This document shows, one piece after another, positions 39,751-41,071 of a DNA stretch of 41,071 nucleotides (the stretch's first letter is position 1; every line of letters begins with the position of its first letter). The position numbers and the translations under genes were made by a program. The stretch lies in NCBI GenBank assembly GCA_007119035.1, contig SKQL01000026.1, positions 1 through 41,071 on the forward strand, in the 5' to 3' direction. The notes below the pieces were generated by a model. The model saw nothing but the letters and a program-made list of their open reading frames with translations, was not told the DNA's origin and made no database searches. Source of the DNA: Nitriliruptorales bacterium (GTDB lineage: Bacteria; Actinomycetota; Nitriliruptoria; Euzebyales; Egibacteraceae).

Positions 39751-41071
39751 GTGTACCTGAGGGGACTCACCCTGAGGGGTTTCAAGTCGTTCGCGGACAA
39801 GACGCGACTCGACTTCGAGCCGGGAGTCACCGTCGTGGTAGGGCCCAACGGCTCCGGCAAGAGCAACATCGTCGATGCCCTGACGTGGGCCCTTGGCAGC
39901 CATAGCGCCAAGTCCATGCGTGGCGGTGCGATGAGCGACGTCATCTTCGCGGGGTCCCCAAGCCGTTCCGCGCTCGGGCGGGCGTCCGTGGAGCTCACGA
40001 TCGACAACACCTCGGGGAGCCTCCCGATCGACTACGCGGAGGTCACCGTCAGCCGGTCTATGTTCCGGTCCGGGGAGACCGACTACGCCATCAATGGCGA
40101 ATCGTGCCGGATGCTCGACGTCGCCGAGCTGCTCAGTGACTCGGGCCTCGGGCGGGAGAACCACACGATCGTGGGCCAGGGCCAGATCGACGCGGTGCTG
40201 GGGGCCAAGCCGGAGGAGCGGCGCGCGCTGATCGAGGAGGCCGCCGGGATCCTCAAGCACCGTAGGCGCAAGGAGCGGTCTCTTCGCAAGCTGGCCCAGA
40301 CCGAGGCGCACCTCGAACGTCTCGGTGACGTCCTGCGCGAGGTGCGACGCAGCCTCAAGCCGCTCGAGCGGCAAGCGGAGGCGGCCGCCAAGCACGCGGA
40401 CCTCACGGCCGAGCTGCGGGCCGTGCGCGTCACGCGTGCGCTGCGGGAGCTCTACACCCTCACGCGTCAGCTCGAGGAGGAGGACACGGGTCGGCGAGAG
40501 GCCGGTGACCGCATCACCGCCCTGGAGGCCGCCCTGGAGGAGGCCCGCTCCCGTGAGGGCGAGATCGACGCGGCCATCGCCCGGTTGGCCCCGGAGGCGG
40601 AGGCCGCGGGCCTCACCCACTTTCGACTGGCCAACCTCGTCGAGCGCTACGACGGGCTGAGGGCCCGTCTCGAGGAGCGTCGTCGCGGGCTGTCCGAGGC
40701 GGTCGAGGAGCCGATCGCCGGTTGGGACCCCGAGCAGCTGCGGGACGAGGCCGCAGACGAGCGGATACGCCTGTCATCGATGGAGGCCGGGGTGTCAGGT
40801 GCGCAGGCGGAGCTCGCCGCTCGGGAGCAGGAGCGTGCGAGCGCGGAGCAGGCACGCCGCGCCCATGAGCAGGCTGCTGCCGCGGAGTCCCGCAGGCGCG
40901 CCCAGGAGCGCGAGCGGCGACTGCGCTGGGAGGGGGAGGTCGCTGCGCTGCGCAGTGCGCTCGCGCAGGCCGCCAGCGAGGAAGGTCGCCTCGCCGGGCA
41001 GCTCTCCTCGCTCCGGGCCCGCCACGAGGGGCTGGTGGCTGACGTCGAGAGCGTGCAGGCGGAGATCCAGC
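39751..41071 (+). CDS. smc: Chromosome segregation ATPase SMC, N-terminal part (runs off the right edge)
   Basis: Condensin subunit that organises and segregates the chromosome. The first 440 codons are present. They begin VYLRGLTLRGFKSFADKTRLDFEPGVTVVVGPNGSGKSN with Walker A GPNGSGKS, followed by VDALTWALG, SDVIFAG, the Q-loop region IVGQGQIDAVLGAKPEERRALIEEAAGILKHRRRKERS, and then the first coiled-coil arm. The hinge, second arm and Walker B lie beyond the window. GTG 39751 has AAGGG six bases upstream. In most actinobacteria smc directly follows mutM; here four genes intervene. Confidence 0.94.
   Translation, partial: MYLRGLTLRGFKSFADKTRLDFEPGVTVVVGPNGSGKSNIVDALTWALGSHSAKSMRGGAMSDVIFAGSPSRSALGRASVELTIDNTSGSLPIDYAEVTVSRSMFRSGETDYAINGESCRMLDVAELLSDSGLGRENHTIVGQGQIDAVLGAKPEERRALIEEAAGILKHRRRKERSLRKLAQTEAHLERLGDVLREVRRSLKPLERQAEAAAKHADLTAELRAVRVTRALRELYTLTRQLEEEDTGRREAGDRITALEAALEEARSREGEIDAAIARLAPEAEAAGLTHFRLANLVERYDGLRARLEERRRGLSEAVEEPIAGWDPEQLRDEAADERIRLSSMEAGVSGAQAELAAREQERASAEQARRAHEQAAAAESRRRAQERERRLRWEGEVAALRSALAQAASEEGRLAGQLSSLRARHEGLVADVESVQAEIQ

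Overview
The window is GC-rich chromosomal DNA from a bacterium, most likely a deep-branching actinomycete (Nitriliruptoria-, Acidimicrobiia- or Thermoleophilia-like; exact placement is inference). Support comes from many GTG and TTG starts, GTGA start/stop overlaps, a CofC homologue that implies coenzyme F420, two dedicated tRNA genes around a glutamyl-tRNA synthetase of the type that usually also charges tRNA-Gln, a dodecin, and the order thiL-thiD ... rpmB-recG-rsmD-coaD-(coiled coil)-yceD-rpmF-rnc-mutM-like ... smc.

Layout. 1-8.5 kb: a principal-type sigma-70 factor, an aquaporin with altered NPA boxes, an SDR oxidoreductase convergent with a pRiA4b ORF-3-like protein, a Nudix hydrolase, a secreted/membrane protein whose gene contains a perfect 26-bp palindrome, a LiaF-like membrane protein, and a VOC/acetyltransferase pair divergent from a HAD hydrolase. 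8.5-13.6 kb: branched-chain amino acid genes leuB, ilvE and cimA; cimA is preceded by a possible Ile-rich leader peptide. 13.8-17.7 kb: an FAH-family enzyme, gltX, tRNA-Gln(CUG), an MFS transporter and tRNA-Glu(CUC). 17.8-23.4 kb: a CLC anion transporter with fluoride-type (CLC-F) signatures, then an amide-utilisation cluster: AmiS/UreI-type channel, formamidase/acetamidase, FmdB-type zinc ribbon, an AmiC-like ligand-binding protein without a signal peptide, and a divergent MarR regulator. A TTGACA promoter with a 35-nt dyad over its -10 box lies in front of the enzyme genes. This is the most coherent accessory system in the window, and it resembles the mycobacterial inducible acetamidase locus.

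23.4-29.7 kb: cofC with a divergent cold-shock-like protein, ddl, a stand-alone RAM domain divergent from a phosphoribosyltransferase, dodecin, thiL-thiD and an HD-domain protein. 29.7-41 kb: the housekeeping translation/repair block. RecG, RsmD, CoaD, a coiled-coil protein, YceD, L32 and RNase III are followed by a MutM-fold protein that has lost every classical Fpg catalytic residue. Then come manA, a membrane DnaJ-domain protein, an alpha/beta hydrolase, a small coiled-coil protein and the first 440 codons of smc.

No CRISPR array, insertion sequence, prophage or rRNA gene was seen. The strongest points for follow-up are the catalytically stripped MutM-like protein, the amide cluster with its promoter dyad, the long perfect palindrome inside a coding sequence, and the putative cimA leader.
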